This document shows positions 23,999 through 32,010 of a stretch of DNA of 64,000 bases, piece by piece; within the stretch, counting starts at the first letter, position 1; every line of letters begins with the position of its first letter. The notes below the pieces were generated by a model. That model was not told the origin of the DNA and ran no database searches. It saw nothing but the letters and a program-made list of their open reading frames with translations. A program made the translations under genes and the position numbers. The DNA is from Nocardiopsis ganjiahuensis DSM 45031. GTDB taxonomy: Bacteria > Actinomycetota > Actinomycetes > Streptosporangiales > Streptosporangiaceae. The stretch is from positions 1 through 64,000 of the forward strand of contig NZ_ANBA01000015.1 of the NCBI RefSeq assembly GCF_000341085.1, in the 5' to 3' direction.

Positions 23999-24694
23999 TC
24001 ACAGGCCCGTGATGCGAATCCCCGCGTGGGTCTTGTAGCGGCGGTTGACCGCGATGAGGTTGGCGGTGAACGCCTCGACCTGGTGGGCGTTGCGCAGCCG
24101 GCCGCCGAAGACGCCCCGCACGCCGGGGATCCGCTCGGCCAGGGCGCGCACGACGTCGGTGGCCTCGCGGTCCTCGCCCAGCACCAGCACGTCCAGATCG
24201 ACCTGGTCGACCTCGGGGTCCAGCAGGATCACGGCGGAGACGTGGTGGAAGGCCGCGGTGACCCGGCTGCCGGGCAGGACCTCGGCGGCCTGCTGCGCGG
24301 CACTGCCCTCGGCGACGTCCAGGGCGAAGGGCCCCTTCTTGTCGAAGCCGAGCGGGTTGACGCAGTCCACCACGATCTTGCCCGCGAGCCGGTCGGCCAG
24401 CGACACCAGCAGCTCACGGTGGCCGTCCCACGGAACGGCGACGATGACGATGTCCCCCTGCGCGGCGGCCTCGGTGTTGGTCAGCCCGCTCACCCGGATG
24501 TCGGCGGACTCGGCCTCGACGAGGTCGGCCGCGACCTTGGCGGCGCGCTCGGCGTTACGGGAGCCGATGTGGACGGTGTGTCCGGCCAGGGCGAACCGGC
24601 GGGCCAGCCCGCGCCCCTGGTCGCCCGTTCCGCCCAGAACGGAGATGGACAGCCCGGCGATGTCCGCGCCCTGCGACGCGTTCTCTTCACTCAT
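23999..24694 (-). CDS. npdG: NADPH:F420 oxidoreductase
   Basis: A 231-residue Rossmann enzyme that transfers hydride between NADPH and coenzyme F420. The glycine motif is ISVLGGTGDQGRGLARRFALAGH (family form GGTGDQGxGLA, near residues 18-40). NADPH selectivity is suggested by GSRNAERA, and further family segments are IVIVAVPWDGH, KIVVDCVNPLGF and TAAFHHVSA. The length fits Fno/NpdG. The ATG at 24694 is used. The small protein gene lies 94 bp upstream on the same strand. It would recharge F420 for the LLM enzyme encoded 2 kb away and for others in the cell. Confidence 0.95.
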   Translation of the reverse strand: MSEENASQGADIAGLSISVLGGTGDQGRGLARRFALAGHTVHIGSRNAERAAKVAADLVEAESADIRVSGLTNTEAAAQGDIVIVAVPWDGHRELLVSLADRLAGKIVVDCVNPLGFDKKGPFALDVAEGSAAQQAAEVLPGSRVTAAFHHVSAVILLDPEVDQVDLDVLVLGEDREATDVVRALAERIPGVRGVFGGRLRNAHQVEAFTANLIAVNRRYKTHAGIRITGL

Positions 24695-24788
24695 GGAGCG
24701 ATCCTGTCAGAAGGGATGGGACGTGGAACGCACAGGGCCGGTCCTCGCGGAACCCGCGCCGCCCGGCCCCGCGCGTGCTCCCGGGCCG

Positions 24789-24980
24789 TCAGCCCTTGCC
24801 CTCGTCCTCTTCCTGTTCCTCCCAGGCCTCGTTGCGCTCGGCGGCGATGCTCAGGGCCCGCGCCGCCGTGGCCTCGTCCTCGTAGGGGCCCAGCCGCTGG
24901 CTGTTGGGGCAGCCCGCGCCGTGCTCGACCCTGTTGTGTCTGAGGCAGTACCACCAGCCGTCGTCCTGTACGTCGCTCAC
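24789..24980 (-). CDS. small conserved actinobacterial protein of unknown function
   Basis: A 63-residue acidic protein: VSDVQDDGWWYCLRHNRVEH, then GAGCPNSQRLGPY, and a helical tail ending EEQEEDEGKG. The composition, the WWYCLRHxRVE...GCPNxxRLGPY pattern with two cysteines, and the placement beside map are familiar from other actinobacteria, but no function is known to me. The start is the GTG at 24980, which has GAGAGG upstream; a longer frame to 25019 exists. It is divergent from map with about 128 bp between the starts. Confidence 0.7.
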   Translation of the reverse strand: MSDVQDDGWWYCLRHNRVEHGAGCPNSQRLGPYEDEATAARALSIAAERNEAWEEQEEDEGKG

Positions 24981-25094
24981 TACCGAACCACCTCTCGTCG
25001 TTCCAGGTACGTGGGGCACCTACCCGAACCTGGGGCGCTCCTCACACCCGCGCCGGAAGGGCTGTGGCCCGGCCGGGAGGGTGTGCCCACGAAC

Positions 25095-25100
25095 TACAAT
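25095..25100 (+). promoter_or_regulatory. -10 hexamer for map
   Basis: TACAAT ends 8 nt before the ATG at 25109 and no ribosome site is present, indicating a probable leaderless transcript. Confidence 0.6.
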
Positions 25101-25108
25101 CAGTGTCC

Positions 25109-25960
25109 ATGACTACTCCGCTGGTTCCTGGGCGCATCTCGCCACAACGTTCGGTCCCCTCGCACATCGTCCGGCCGGAGTACGTGGGGCAGAAGCGCCC
25201 GGTGGAGGGTGTGCTCGGGGACGTCCAGACGCCGGAGACCATCGAGAAGATCCGTGTGGCGGGCCGCATCGCCGCTCAGGCCCTCGAAGAGGTCGGCAAG
25301 AACGTCCAGCCCGGGGTGACCACGGACGAGCTGGACCGGATCGGCCACGAGTTCCTGCTGGACCACGGCGCCTACCCGAGCACCCTGGGGTACAAGGGCT
25401 ACCCGAAGTCGCTGTGCTCCTCGCTCAACGAGGTCATCTGCCACGGCATCCCCGACGACACGGTGGTCCGCGACGGCGACATCGTCAACATCGACATCAC
25501 CGCGTACAAGGACGGCGTGCACGGCGACACCAACGCCACGTTCCTGTCGGGTGACGTCTCCGAGGAGAACCGCCTCCTCGTCGAGCGCACCCACGAGGCC
25601 ACCATGCGCGCCATCAAGGCCTGCCGCCCCGGGCGTCAGATCAACGTGATCGGCCGGGTCATCGAGTCCTACGCCAAGCGCTTCGGCTACGGCGTGGTCC
25701 GTGACTTCACCGGCCACGGCGTGGGCCCCGAGTTCCACTCCGGGCTGGTCGTCCCGCACTACGACGACCCGCGCGCCACCACCGTCATGGAACCGGGCAT
25801 GACCTTCACGATCGAGCCCATGATCACCCTGGGCGACGTGGAGTACGACATGTGGGACGACGGCTGGACCGCTGTCACCGCCGACCGCAAGTGGACGGCG
25901 CAGTTCGAGCACACCCTGGTCATCACCGACTCCGGCGCGGAGATCCTCACGCTGCCCTAG
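25109..25960 (+). CDS. map: methionine aminopeptidase type I (long N-terminal form)
   Basis: A 283-residue metalloenzyme removing the initiator methionine. The five metal ligands of the pita-bread fold are visible: Asp in IVNIDITAY, Asp in GVHGDTNATF, His in DFTGHGVGPEFH, Glu in TFTIEPMI and Glu in AQFEHTLVI. The N-terminal extension of about 40 residues (MTTPLVPGRISPQRSVPSHI) with a PxxP-like segment is typical of the mycobacterial MapB class. The start at 25109 is supported by a -10 hexamer 8 nt upstream. A perfect hairpin follows. A second, shorter map lies at 33357, so the two may be differently expressed. Confidence 0.96.
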   Translation: MTTPLVPGRISPQRSVPSHIVRPEYVGQKRPVEGVLGDVQTPETIEKIRVAGRIAAQALEEVGKNVQPGVTTDELDRIGHEFLLDHGAYPSTLGYKGYPKSLCSSLNEVICHGIPDDTVVRDGDIVNIDITAYKDGVHGDTNATFLSGDVSEENRLLVERTHEATMRAIKACRPGRQINVIGRVIESYAKRFGYGVVRDFTGHGVGPEFHSGLVVPHYDDPRATTVMEPGMTFTIEPMITLGDVEYDMWDDGWTAVTADRKWTAQFEHTLVITDSGAEILTLP

Positions 25961-25975
25961 CACACGAAGCCTCGA

Positions 25976-26009
25976 AAGGACCCCGGATGTCGCCAGACCC
26001 GGGGTCCTT
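25976..26009 (+). terminator. terminator after map
   Basis: AAGGACCCCGG (25976-25986) pairs perfectly with CCGGGGTCCTT (25999-26009) over a 12-nt loop, ending in TT. It lies 15 bp after the map stop. Confidence 0.9.
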
Positions 26010-26324
26010 CGCCTGTCCGGGGTCCGACCGCGCCGAAGGAACCTCGCCGGACGGGATTCGACCAACTGGGAACCGGGGTATCCCTCCTTCGGCGACCCCG
26101 GGTGGGCCGCCATCGTGCCCGGGTGACCGGTTGAGCGCTTGAAACATCAGCGAACCAGGGCCTCGGCCGCCGACAGGCGCCGGGGCCCTCACGCGTGCGG
26201 TCGCTATGAAGCAGGTTCGAACCAGGTTGGGAAAACCCCTGCACAGAGTCCGCACTTCCGGATTGACTGATCCCTGGCACCAACAACCGACTGTAACGAC
26301 CGATCGACACACAGGAACCAAGCC
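26010..26324. other. 315-bp gap before the ART-like/HEAT gene
   Basis: No gene or RNA was recognised. A TTGACT at 26263-26268 lies in the probable promoter zone of the next gene, but no well-spaced -10 follows. A GGTTCGAACC string near 26214-26223 looks like a tRNA T-loop but lacks pairing stems. Confidence 0.5.
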
Positions 26325-27140
26325 ATGGCGATGTTCGTCCACCTGACCCCCCGCGCCAACATCTCCCGCGTCCGCAGGTCCGGTGTACGCACCACCATGG
26401 GAAGCGAGGGCATCCGCGGGGTGTTCTGCTTCCCCGTACTGCCCTCCTACACCGTGACTCACCAGTGGCTGCGCGAACTGGCCCGCCACCACGGACCGCG
26501 AGGGCTTGTCGGCGTCTACCTGAGGCTGCCCGACGACGAGCCGGTCACCGTCGGCCACTACAACGACAGCGACGGCCCGCGGCGGGTGAGCGCCGCCGAG
26601 GCCGTGCGTGTGGTCGCCGGTCTGGACGACCCGCGCGGCTGGGAGGTCTTCGTACCCCGCAAGGTGCCCAGAAGCGAGGTGCACCGCATCCGCGAGGTCC
26701 GCCAGATCACCGGCTGGCGCTACTTCCCCGACGCCCACGGCACCACCCCGTGCACCTGCCAGGGCTGCGTCGAACCCGGCGGCTACGGATCCCGGCGCTT
26801 GCTGGAACGGAACCCGCACCCCCTCGACGGTCCGCCGCCCCCGCCCCGGGTCCTGCTGGAGCGCATCGCCGAAGCCTCCGACCGGGGCGACACGATGGCG
26901 CTGCGCGAGGCCCTGTCCTGGCTCGGCCACCGCCGCCGCGGCCCCCTCGATCGGGTCACGGCCCTGTCCGGCCACCCCGAACCCCTCGTACGCACCACCC
27001 TGGCCGAAGCGATCACCCCTTGGAGCACTCCCGGGGTGGACACTCTCCTGGCCCGCCTGGCCGAGGACACCGACCCGAAGGTCCGCGAGGCCGCGACCCT
27101 GGCCATCGAAACCCGCTCCACCCACCCCGGGACCACCTGA
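26325..27140 (+). CDS. ADP-ribosyltransferase-like N-terminus with C-terminal HEAT repeats
   Basis: A 271-residue cytoplasmic protein. Residues 1-150 look like a small ART/DarT/KptA-type fold: H6 in MFVHLTPRANISRVRRSGV, then GVFCFPVLPSYTVTHQWLRE, LVGVYLRLPDDEPVTVGHYN and a closing WEVFVPRKVPRSEVHRIREV (Glu107). A CTCQGC motif (143-148) could bind zinc. After a proline-rich linker, residues 175-265 form two or three HEAT-like helical pairs (PEPLVRTTLAEAI, DPKVREAATLAI). The ART call is pattern inference; the HEAT part is clearer. It stands alone, and two CRISPR-like repeats begin 6 bp after its stop. A defence or RNA/DNA-modifying role is conceivable. Confidence 0.6.
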   Translation: MAMFVHLTPRANISRVRRSGVRTTMGSEGIRGVFCFPVLPSYTVTHQWLRELARHHGPRGLVGVYLRLPDDEPVTVGHYNDSDGPRRVSAAEAVRVVAGLDDPRGWEVFVPRKVPRSEVHRIREVRQITGWRYFPDAHGTTPCTCQGCVEPGGYGSRRLLERNPHPLDGPPPPPRVLLERIAEASDRGDTMALREALSWLGHRRRGPLDRVTALSGHPEPLVRTTLAEAITPWSTPGVDTLLARLAEDTDPKVREAATLAIETRSTHPGTT

Positions 27141-27145
27141 ACCCG

Positions 27146-27232
27146 TCCCCGCACCTGCGGGAAGCAGACCGTGGCCGCCTTCGATCCGGTGCCCGCCGTG
27201 GGGCCCTCCCCGCGGGTGCGGGGAGCAGAGCG
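27146..27232. CRISPR. two-repeat CRISPR-like remnant (type I-E-like)
   Basis: Two units, TCCCCGCACCTGCGGGAAGC at 27146 and TCCCCGCGGGTGCGGGGAGC at 27207, each followed by AGA, match at 20 of 25 bases. They lie exactly 61 bp apart, the type I-E repeat plus spacer period. Each has a CCCGC-N4-GCGGG hairpin as in I-E repeats. No further repeat is found one period away on either side and no cas gene is in the window, so this is a degenerate or orphan mini-array at best. Confidence 0.5.
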
Positions 27233-27260
27233 GCACCGGCGGAGGCGCCCCGCTGAGGCC

Positions 27261-27629
27261 CTAGGAACCGGCGGCTGGGGCGTCCGCGCGGGAACTCCCG
27301 CCCGTCTGTGGGCGGCTCACGGCCAGGACAAGGGCGAAGGCCGCGCAGGTGATCGCTCCCAGCAGGCTGACCGCGCCCAGCTCTCCTCTCACCGCGTAGG
27401 ACGAGACCGAGGTCATCAGGACCCCCGCGCTCAGGCCGAAGGCGAAGAGCAGCGCCGCTCTGGCGTACCGGACCGGCATGAGGGCGGCCGCGACCAGCGC
27501 CGCACAGAGCACCAGGTCAGGGACCAGAAAAAGGTTCTCGGCATGCCAGGAGTCGTGGAGGAAGAGGTACACGAAGGTCGCGACGCCGATGACGGCGGCG
27601 ACCACGCGCGCCAGGAGGAGCAGGTTCAT
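27261..27629 (-). CDS. small four-helix membrane protein
   Basis: A 122-residue integral membrane protein with about four hydrophobic segments: LLLARVVAAVIGVATFVYLF, LVLCAALVAAALM, ALLFAFGLSAGVLMTSV and AVSLLGAITCAAFALVLAV. A short polar C-terminal tail (SRPQTGGSSRADAPAAGS) follows. The ATG at 27629 is preferred over 27638 because the GAAGG sequence abuts the earlier ATG directly but is well spaced from the later one. It is divergent from a MarR regulator with a palindrome between them, so it is the probable target of that repressor. The function is unknown. Confidence 0.75.
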   Translation of the reverse strand: MNLLLLARVVAAVIGVATFVYLFLHDSWHAENLFLVPDLVLCAALVAAALMPVRYARAALLFAFGLSAGVLMTSVSSYAVRGELGAVSLLGAITCAAFALVLAVSRPQTGGSSRADAPAAGS

Positions 27630-27656
27630 GGAGGACATCCTTCTGAGAGCTGATTG

Positions 27657-27669
27657 TCAGTACTACTGA
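27657..27669. promoter_or_regulatory. palindrome in the marR/membrane-protein divergent gap
   Basis: TCAGTACTACTGA is a perfect inverted repeat about a central C. Its placement about 28 bp upstream of the membrane-protein start suggests a MarR dimer site. Confidence 0.65.
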
Positions 27670-27711
27670 TGATCAGGCTAGGGGAAGATCAGCACTACTC
27701 CAAGAGGCATC

Positions 27712-27717
27712 TACACT
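27712..27717 (+). promoter_or_regulatory. -10 hexamer for marR
   Basis: TACACT ends 6 nt before the ATG at 27724, without a ribosome site. This is leaderless architecture. Confidence 0.6.
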
Positions 27718-27723
27718 CTCCTC

Positions 27724-28167
27724 ATGACCAGCAGCGCGCGGATCGAGATCGCGGACTTCACCGGATACCTGCTCCACCGGTTGGGCAACGACACGACGCG
27801 GGTGATCGAGCGCGCCCTGGAGCCCACGGGGCTGCGGGCCCGGGAGGTCCGCGTCCTGGGCTTTCTGTCCGGGGAACCCCTCTCGCAGAGTGCTCTGTGC
27901 GAGATCAGCGGGCTGGACCGCACGACGATGGTGGCGGTGGTCGACCGGTTGGAGGAGCGGGGGCTGGCCGAGCGCCGACGGGACCCGGCGGACCGTCGGC
28001 GCCAGGCGGTCACACGGACGGCCGGGGGCGAGCGGACCTTCAGGAAGGCCGCCGACCTGCTGCTGAGCGCCGAGGACGACTACCTCGCCCCGCTGGACGA
28101 GGGCGAGCGGGAGACCCTGCGCCTGCTGCTGCGCAGGCTCTACCGATCGCGCACCCTGGACTGTTAG
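27724..28167 (+). CDS. MarR family transcriptional regulator
   Basis: A 147-residue winged-helix repressor. The domain order is normal: helical N-terminus (FTGYLLHRLGNDTTRVIERAL), HTH with LSQSALCEISGLDRTTMVAV near residues 53-72, and the wing ERRRDPADRRRQAVTRT, whose DxRRR motif is diagnostic of MarR. C-terminal dimerisation helices end LLLRRLYRSRTLDC. It is divergent from the small membrane protein gene, with a 13-bp palindrome between. A -10 hexamer sits 6 nt upstream of the start. A cysteine is present at the extreme C-terminus and another at about 59, which could allow redox sensing, though this is speculative. Confidence 0.93.
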   Translation: MTSSARIEIADFTGYLLHRLGNDTTRVIERALEPTGLRAREVRVLGFLSGEPLSQSALCEISGLDRTTMVAVVDRLEERGLAERRRDPADRRRQAVTRTAGGERTFRKAADLLLSAEDDYLAPLDEGERETLRLLLRRLYRSRTLDC

Positions 28168-28212
28168 CGGACCATGGAGGGCCCCGGAGGGTTTCGGGCA
28201 GGGCGGGGCGGG

Positions 28213-28231
28213 CGGGGGCTCGGCGCCCCCG
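28213..28231 (+). terminator. hairpin after marR
   Basis: CGGGGGC (28213-28219) pairs perfectly with GCCCCCG (28225-28231) around TCGGC. Confidence 0.6.
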
Positions 28232-28308
28232 AGTTCAAGGGGACCGCGAATCCTCCTCAGGCGCCACCCCGGGCCCTAAGTCTGTGGATAACCGGGGGCC
28301 GGCGGGGC

Positions 28309-28314
28309 TAGGGT
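28309..28314 (+). promoter_or_regulatory. -10-like hexamer for the M55 peptidase gene
   Basis: TAGGGT ends 7 nt before the ATG at 28322. The G-rich spacer CGGCGGA could be a weak ribosome site, so leaderless initiation is likely but not certain. Confidence 0.4.
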
Positions 28315-28321
28315 CGGCGGA

Positions 28322-29155
28322 ATGAAGATCCTCATCTCCGCGGACATGGAGGGCGCCACCGGTGTCACCTGGCCCGCTGACTGCGAGCCCGGCACCGAGC
28401 AGTGGCAGCGCTGCCGCACCATGTTCACGAGCGACGTCAACGCCGCCATCGGCGGGCTCTTCGAGGGCGGTGCCACCGAGGTACTGGTCAACGAGGCCCA
28501 CTCCACCATGCGCAACCTCCTGTTGGAGGAGCTGGACGAGCGGGCCACGATGATCACCGGCCGCCACAAGGAGCTCTCCATGGTGGAGGGCGTCCAGACC
28601 GGTGACGTGGACGGGATCGTCTTCCTGGGCTACCACTGCGGCGCCGGGGAGGACGGCGTGCTCGCGCACACCTACCTGCCCAACGCCATCACCGGGGTCT
28701 GGCTGGACGGCCGGCCCGCGAGCGAGGGCTACCTCAACGCGGCGGTGGTCGCCGAGTACGGCACCCCCGTGATCCTGGTGACCGGCGACGACCGGGCCTG
28801 TGAGGACGCCGAATCCTACGCCCCGTTCGCGCGGACGGTGGCGGTCAAGGACCACGTGAGCCGGTACGCGGCGCGCTGTCGGCCGCCCGCGCGGACGGCG
28901 GCGGACATCCGCGAGGCCGCGGAGAAGGCCATGACGCTCGCCGGGCGCCTGGACCCGGCCGAACCGACGGCCAAGGGCATGGAGATCGAGGTCGACTCCG
29001 CCCAGCTCGCGCAGGCCGCCGCGGTCGTTCCGGGCGTGACGCGTACGGGTGCGCGGCGGGTCCGGTACACGTCACCGGACGCCTACGAGATGATCCGTGC
29101 GTTCAAAGCAGTCTGTACCCTGATCTCCAACGCCATGGAGAAGGACTACGGCTGA
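28322..29155 (+). CDS. dppA: M55 family D-aminopeptidase (DppA-like)
   Basis: A 277-residue zinc aminopeptidase that in Bacillus removes D-alanine from small D-peptides. The DppA metal and catalytic residues can be placed with nearly identical spacing: D8 and E10 in ISADMEG, H60 in VNEAHS, H105 in LGYHCGAG, the nucleophilic H116 in VLAHTYLP, and E135 in RPASEGYLNAAV. The length is typical. It is read as a single gene between two hairpins, upstream of two further peptidases on the same strand (M20 and S66). A joint role in peptidoglycan-fragment recycling is suggested by the S66 neighbour but not proven. Confidence 0.93.
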   Translation: MKILISADMEGATGVTWPADCEPGTEQWQRCRTMFTSDVNAAIGGLFEGGATEVLVNEAHSTMRNLLLEELDERATMITGRHKELSMVEGVQTGDVDGIVFLGYHCGAGEDGVLAHTYLPNAITGVWLDGRPASEGYLNAAVVAEYGTPVILVTGDDRACEDAESYAPFARTVAVKDHVSRYAARCRPPARTAADIREAAEKAMTLAGRLDPAEPTAKGMEIEVDSAQLAQAAAVVPGVTRTGARRVRYTSPDAYEMIRAFKAVCTLISNAMEKDYG

Positions 29156-29195
29156 GCGCCGTCCCCTGATTCCCCCGGCAGTCACCCCCACGGCA

Positions 29196-29236
29196 CCGGG
29201 CCCTCCCCGGACCTCCCCGGTCCGGCCACGGCCCGG
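29196..29236 (+). terminator. nested hairpins after the M55 gene
   Basis: The inner stem CCGGACC/GGTCCGG (29207-29225) is enclosed by the outer arms CCGGGCC (29196-29202) and GGCCCGG (29230-29236), 41 bp after the stop. Confidence 0.65.
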
Positions 29237-29408
29237 TTCCCCCGCTTTCCGAACCGGCCCCTTCGCCGCGCCTGCGGGAAGTGGACCGCCTCGCGCGCGA
29301 GGTGTTCTCTCCCCTTCCGGCGCAACGCCGGGACACCCCCGGGGGAACCGGTGGAACTACCGGTAGAACTGTGGCGGTGACCAGCGCCGAACCACATGGG
29401 CCGACCGT

Positions 29409-30878
29409 GTGTCCGACGTGAGCAAGAACCCCGACCGTGCTGCACCACCCCAGGCGCACACCCCTGCTGAGAGCGAGGCCGAGCCCGTGGGCCACACCAA
29501 CACCTCCCTTCCCGACAGCGCCCGTGAGGACGCCCTGGTCGAGGCCGGCGAGGACGCCGTCCGCCTCACCCGCGAGCTGATCCGACGGGACTCCACCAAC
29601 CACGGCAAGGGCGAGGGCGACGAGCGCGCCGCCGCCGAGTTCATCGCCGAGGCGCTCGGGACCACCGGGCTCTCCCCCGTGGTCCTGGAGTCCGCCGACC
29701 GCCGCGCCAACGTGGTCGTGCGCATCCCCGGCACCGACCCGGACGCGGACGCGCTCCTGGTCCACGGCCACCTGGACGTGGTCCCCGCCGACCCCCACGA
29801 CTGGACCTTCCCGCCCTTCGCCGGCGAGATCGCCGACTGCCCGGTCACCGGAGTGCCCTCCCTGTGGGGGCGCGGCGCCGTGGACATGAAGAACACCATC
29901 GGCATGGTCACCGCCGTGGTCCGCCACTGGTCCGAGCTGGGCCTGCGCCCCCGCCGTGACATCGTGCTGGCGTTCGTCGCCGACGAGGAGGACAGCGCCG
30001 CCTACGGTGCCGACTACCTCGTGCGCGGCCACGCCGACCTGTTCGAGGGCTGCACGGTGGCGATCGGCGAGGGCGGCGGCCACACCGTCCACGCCACCAC
30101 CTCCTCCGGCGCCGCCGCCCGCCTGTACCCCATCGGTTCCGCCGAACGCGGCAGCGCGTGGCTGACCCTGCGTTCCCACGGAACGGCCGGGCACGGTTCC
30201 CGCCCGCCCCGGGACAACGCGGTGGGCGAGCTGGCCGCCGCCGTGGCGCGGATCGACCAGCACAGGTGGCCGCTGCACCTGACCCCGGTCACCCGGGCCG
30301 CCATCGACTCCATCGCCCAGGCGCTGGAGATCGAGCGCGGCGCCGGCGACACCGGCACCAACGAGGCCGTGGACGCCCTGGTCGCCCGGTTCGGCACCGC
30401 CGCGCCGCTGGTCGGCCCCACCGTGCGCAACAGCGCCGCGCCCACGATGCTCTCGGCCGGGTACAAGGTGAACGTGGTGCCGGGCGACGCCACCGCGGGG
30501 GTGGACGGCCGTGTCCTGCCCGGCGGACAGGACCAGTTCGTGGAAACCATGAACACGCTGACCGGTGATCGTGTGGAGTGGGAGTACGCGCACAGTTCGC
30601 CGCCGGTGGCCGCTCCGGTGGACTCCCCCGCCTTCGACGCGCTGCGCGCCGCGATCCTCGCCCACGACCCCGACGGCCTGGTGGTCCCGGTCTGCCTGGG
30701 CGGGGGGACGGACGCGAAGGTGTTCTCACGGCTGGGGATCGACTGTTACGGCTTCTCCCCCATGCGTATGCCGGCGGGTATCGACTACCCGAGCCTGCTG
30801 CACGGGGTGGACGAGCGGGTGCCGTTGGAAGGGCTGCGGTTCGGGGTCAGGGTGCTGGACAGCTTCCTGCGCAGCTGA
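29409..30878 (+). CDS. M20/M25/M40 family metallopeptidase
   Basis: A 489-residue zinc hydrolase of the ArgE/DapE/carboxypeptidase G2 group. Metal-binding motifs are in order: LLVHGHLDVVPA, GRGAVDMKNTIG and VADEEDSAAYG (catalytic Glu plus metal Glu), with a lid or dimerisation domain from about residue 235 (SHGTAGHGSRPP) to 390 and a C-terminal CLGGGTDAKVFS and SLLHGVDE. The GTG at 29409 is taken from the longest frame and has no ribosome site. A GTG near 29487 would remove a disordered, Pro/Glu-rich 26-residue lead and may be the true start. The substrate is probably an N-acyl amino acid or dipeptide. Confidence 0.9.
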   Translation: MSDVSKNPDRAAPPQAHTPAESEAEPVGHTNTSLPDSAREDALVEAGEDAVRLTRELIRRDSTNHGKGEGDERAAAEFIAEALGTTGLSPVVLESADRRANVVVRIPGTDPDADALLVHGHLDVVPADPHDWTFPPFAGEIADCPVTGVPSLWGRGAVDMKNTIGMVTAVVRHWSELGLRPRRDIVLAFVADEEDSAAYGADYLVRGHADLFEGCTVAIGEGGGHTVHATTSSGAAARLYPIGSAERGSAWLTLRSHGTAGHGSRPPRDNAVGELAAAVARIDQHRWPLHLTPVTRAAIDSIAQALEIERGAGDTGTNEAVDALVARFGTAAPLVGPTVRNSAAPTMLSAGYKVNVVPGDATAGVDGRVLPGGQDQFVETMNTLTGDRVEWEYAHSSPPVAAPVDSPAFDALRAAILAHDPDGLVVPVCLGGGTDAKVFSRLGIDCYGFSPMRMPAGIDYPSLLHGVDERVPLEGLRFGVRVLDSFLRS

Positions 30879-30941
30879 ACCCTGGCCGGGGCGGGCCGCG
30901 CGGCCGGTGTGAGGGAACGACGACAGGGATTGGGGACCAAC

Positions 30942-31973
30942 GTGGGTGAGTCGGTGACCGAGGTGCGCAACGATCGGGACGGGGTCCTCGGATCCCTGGA
31001 GGGCACTCCCCCGGTTCCGGAACGGCACCCGGACCTGCGGGCGGCCCGGGCGCTGACCCGGCCGCCGAGGCTGCGGGAGGGCGACCGGGTGCGTCTGGTC
31101 GCCCCTTGCAGCCCGGTCCCGGACGCGCAGCTGGACGCGGCCGTGGAGGTCCTCGAGAGGTGGGGCCTGGAGGTCGAACTGGCCCCGCACGTGCGCGACC
31201 GCCATCCGCTCCTGCCCTACCTCGCCGGGTCCGACCGGGACCGCGCCGCCGACCTGCAGGAGGCCTGGTGCGACCCGGACGTGCGCGCGGTGTTCTGCGC
31301 GCGGGGCGGTGACGGAGCGCACCGGATGCTGGACCTGCTGGACTTCGACGCGATGCGCCGGGCCGCTCCCAAGGCACTGATCGGGTTCAGCGACATCACC
31401 GCGCTGCACGAGGCGTTCGCGGTGGAGCTGGGCATGGCGACCGTGCACGGACCGGTGGTCGGGACCCGTTACTTCGTGGGTGACGAGGTGGCCCAGCGGG
31501 AGTTGCACACCACCCTGTTCACCCCTGAACAGCGCACCGTACTCACCTCACCGGGCGCGCACGCCCTGGTGCCGGGGCGCGCGGAGGGAGTGACCTTCGG
31601 CGGGAACCTGAGTCTGCTCAACGACGGGCTCGCCACTCCGCACAGCCGGCTGTCGGCGCTGGGCGGCATCCTGATCCTGGAGGACATCAACGAGGACGCG
31701 GCCCGGATCGACCGGATGCTGACCCATCTGGTGCGGACCGGCTGGTTGGACGGCGTGGCCGGGATCGCTCTGGGGACGTGGACGGACTGTCCCCCTGACC
31801 TCGGAGCCGTCTCCGACCTGATGCGAGACCGCCTCGGCTCCTTGGGGGTGCCCGTGCTGTGGGGGCTGGAGTTCGGCCACTGCGCCGCGCAGCTCACCGT
31901 GCCGTTGGGTGTTCCGGCCGTGCTGGACGCCGAGGGCGGGAGCCTGGAGCTGGCCGTCCCCGGGCTGGAGTGA
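30942..31973 (+). CDS. S66 family peptidase (LD-carboxypeptidase-like)
   Basis: A 343-residue serine carboxypeptidase related to LdcA/MccF. The Ser-Glu-His triad is visible: S150 in LIGFSDITALHEAF, E247 in ILILEDINEDAARIDRM and H313 in LEFGHCAAQLTVP. LdcA trims tetrapeptides of recycled murein by cutting the L-D bond; MccF-like members cleave acylated nucleotides. The DRVRLVAPCSPV start of the catalytic domain follows a variable 45-residue lead. The GTG at 30942 was chosen because GGGA lies upstream; an earlier GTG at 30909 is possible. It ends convergently with the ion channel gene. Its place after two other peptidases favours a cell-wall peptide function. Confidence 0.88.
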   Translation: MGESVTEVRNDRDGVLGSLEGTPPVPERHPDLRAARALTRPPRLREGDRVRLVAPCSPVPDAQLDAAVEVLERWGLEVELAPHVRDRHPLLPYLAGSDRDRAADLQEAWCDPDVRAVFCARGGDGAHRMLDLLDFDAMRRAAPKALIGFSDITALHEAFAVELGMATVHGPVVGTRYFVGDEVAQRELHTTLFTPEQRTVLTSPGAHALVPGRAEGVTFGGNLSLLNDGLATPHSRLSALGGILILEDINEDAARIDRMLTHLVRTGWLDGVAGIALGTWTDCPPDLGAVSDLMRDRLGSLGVPVLWGLEFGHCAAQLTVPLGVPAVLDAEGGSLELAVPGLE

Positions 31974-32010
31974 CCGAGCGGGGTTCAAGCGCCGCGGCCC
32001 TCGCACGGCC

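Noticed and set aside
26200..26240. tRNA-like GGTTCGAACC string
   Set aside because: The flanking bases do not form T-arm, anticodon or acceptor stems on either strand.
27268..27300. A third CRISPR repeat one period further right
   Set aside because: The sequence there shows no CCCCGC-N4-GCGGGG core; nor is one found one period to the left, which is coding.
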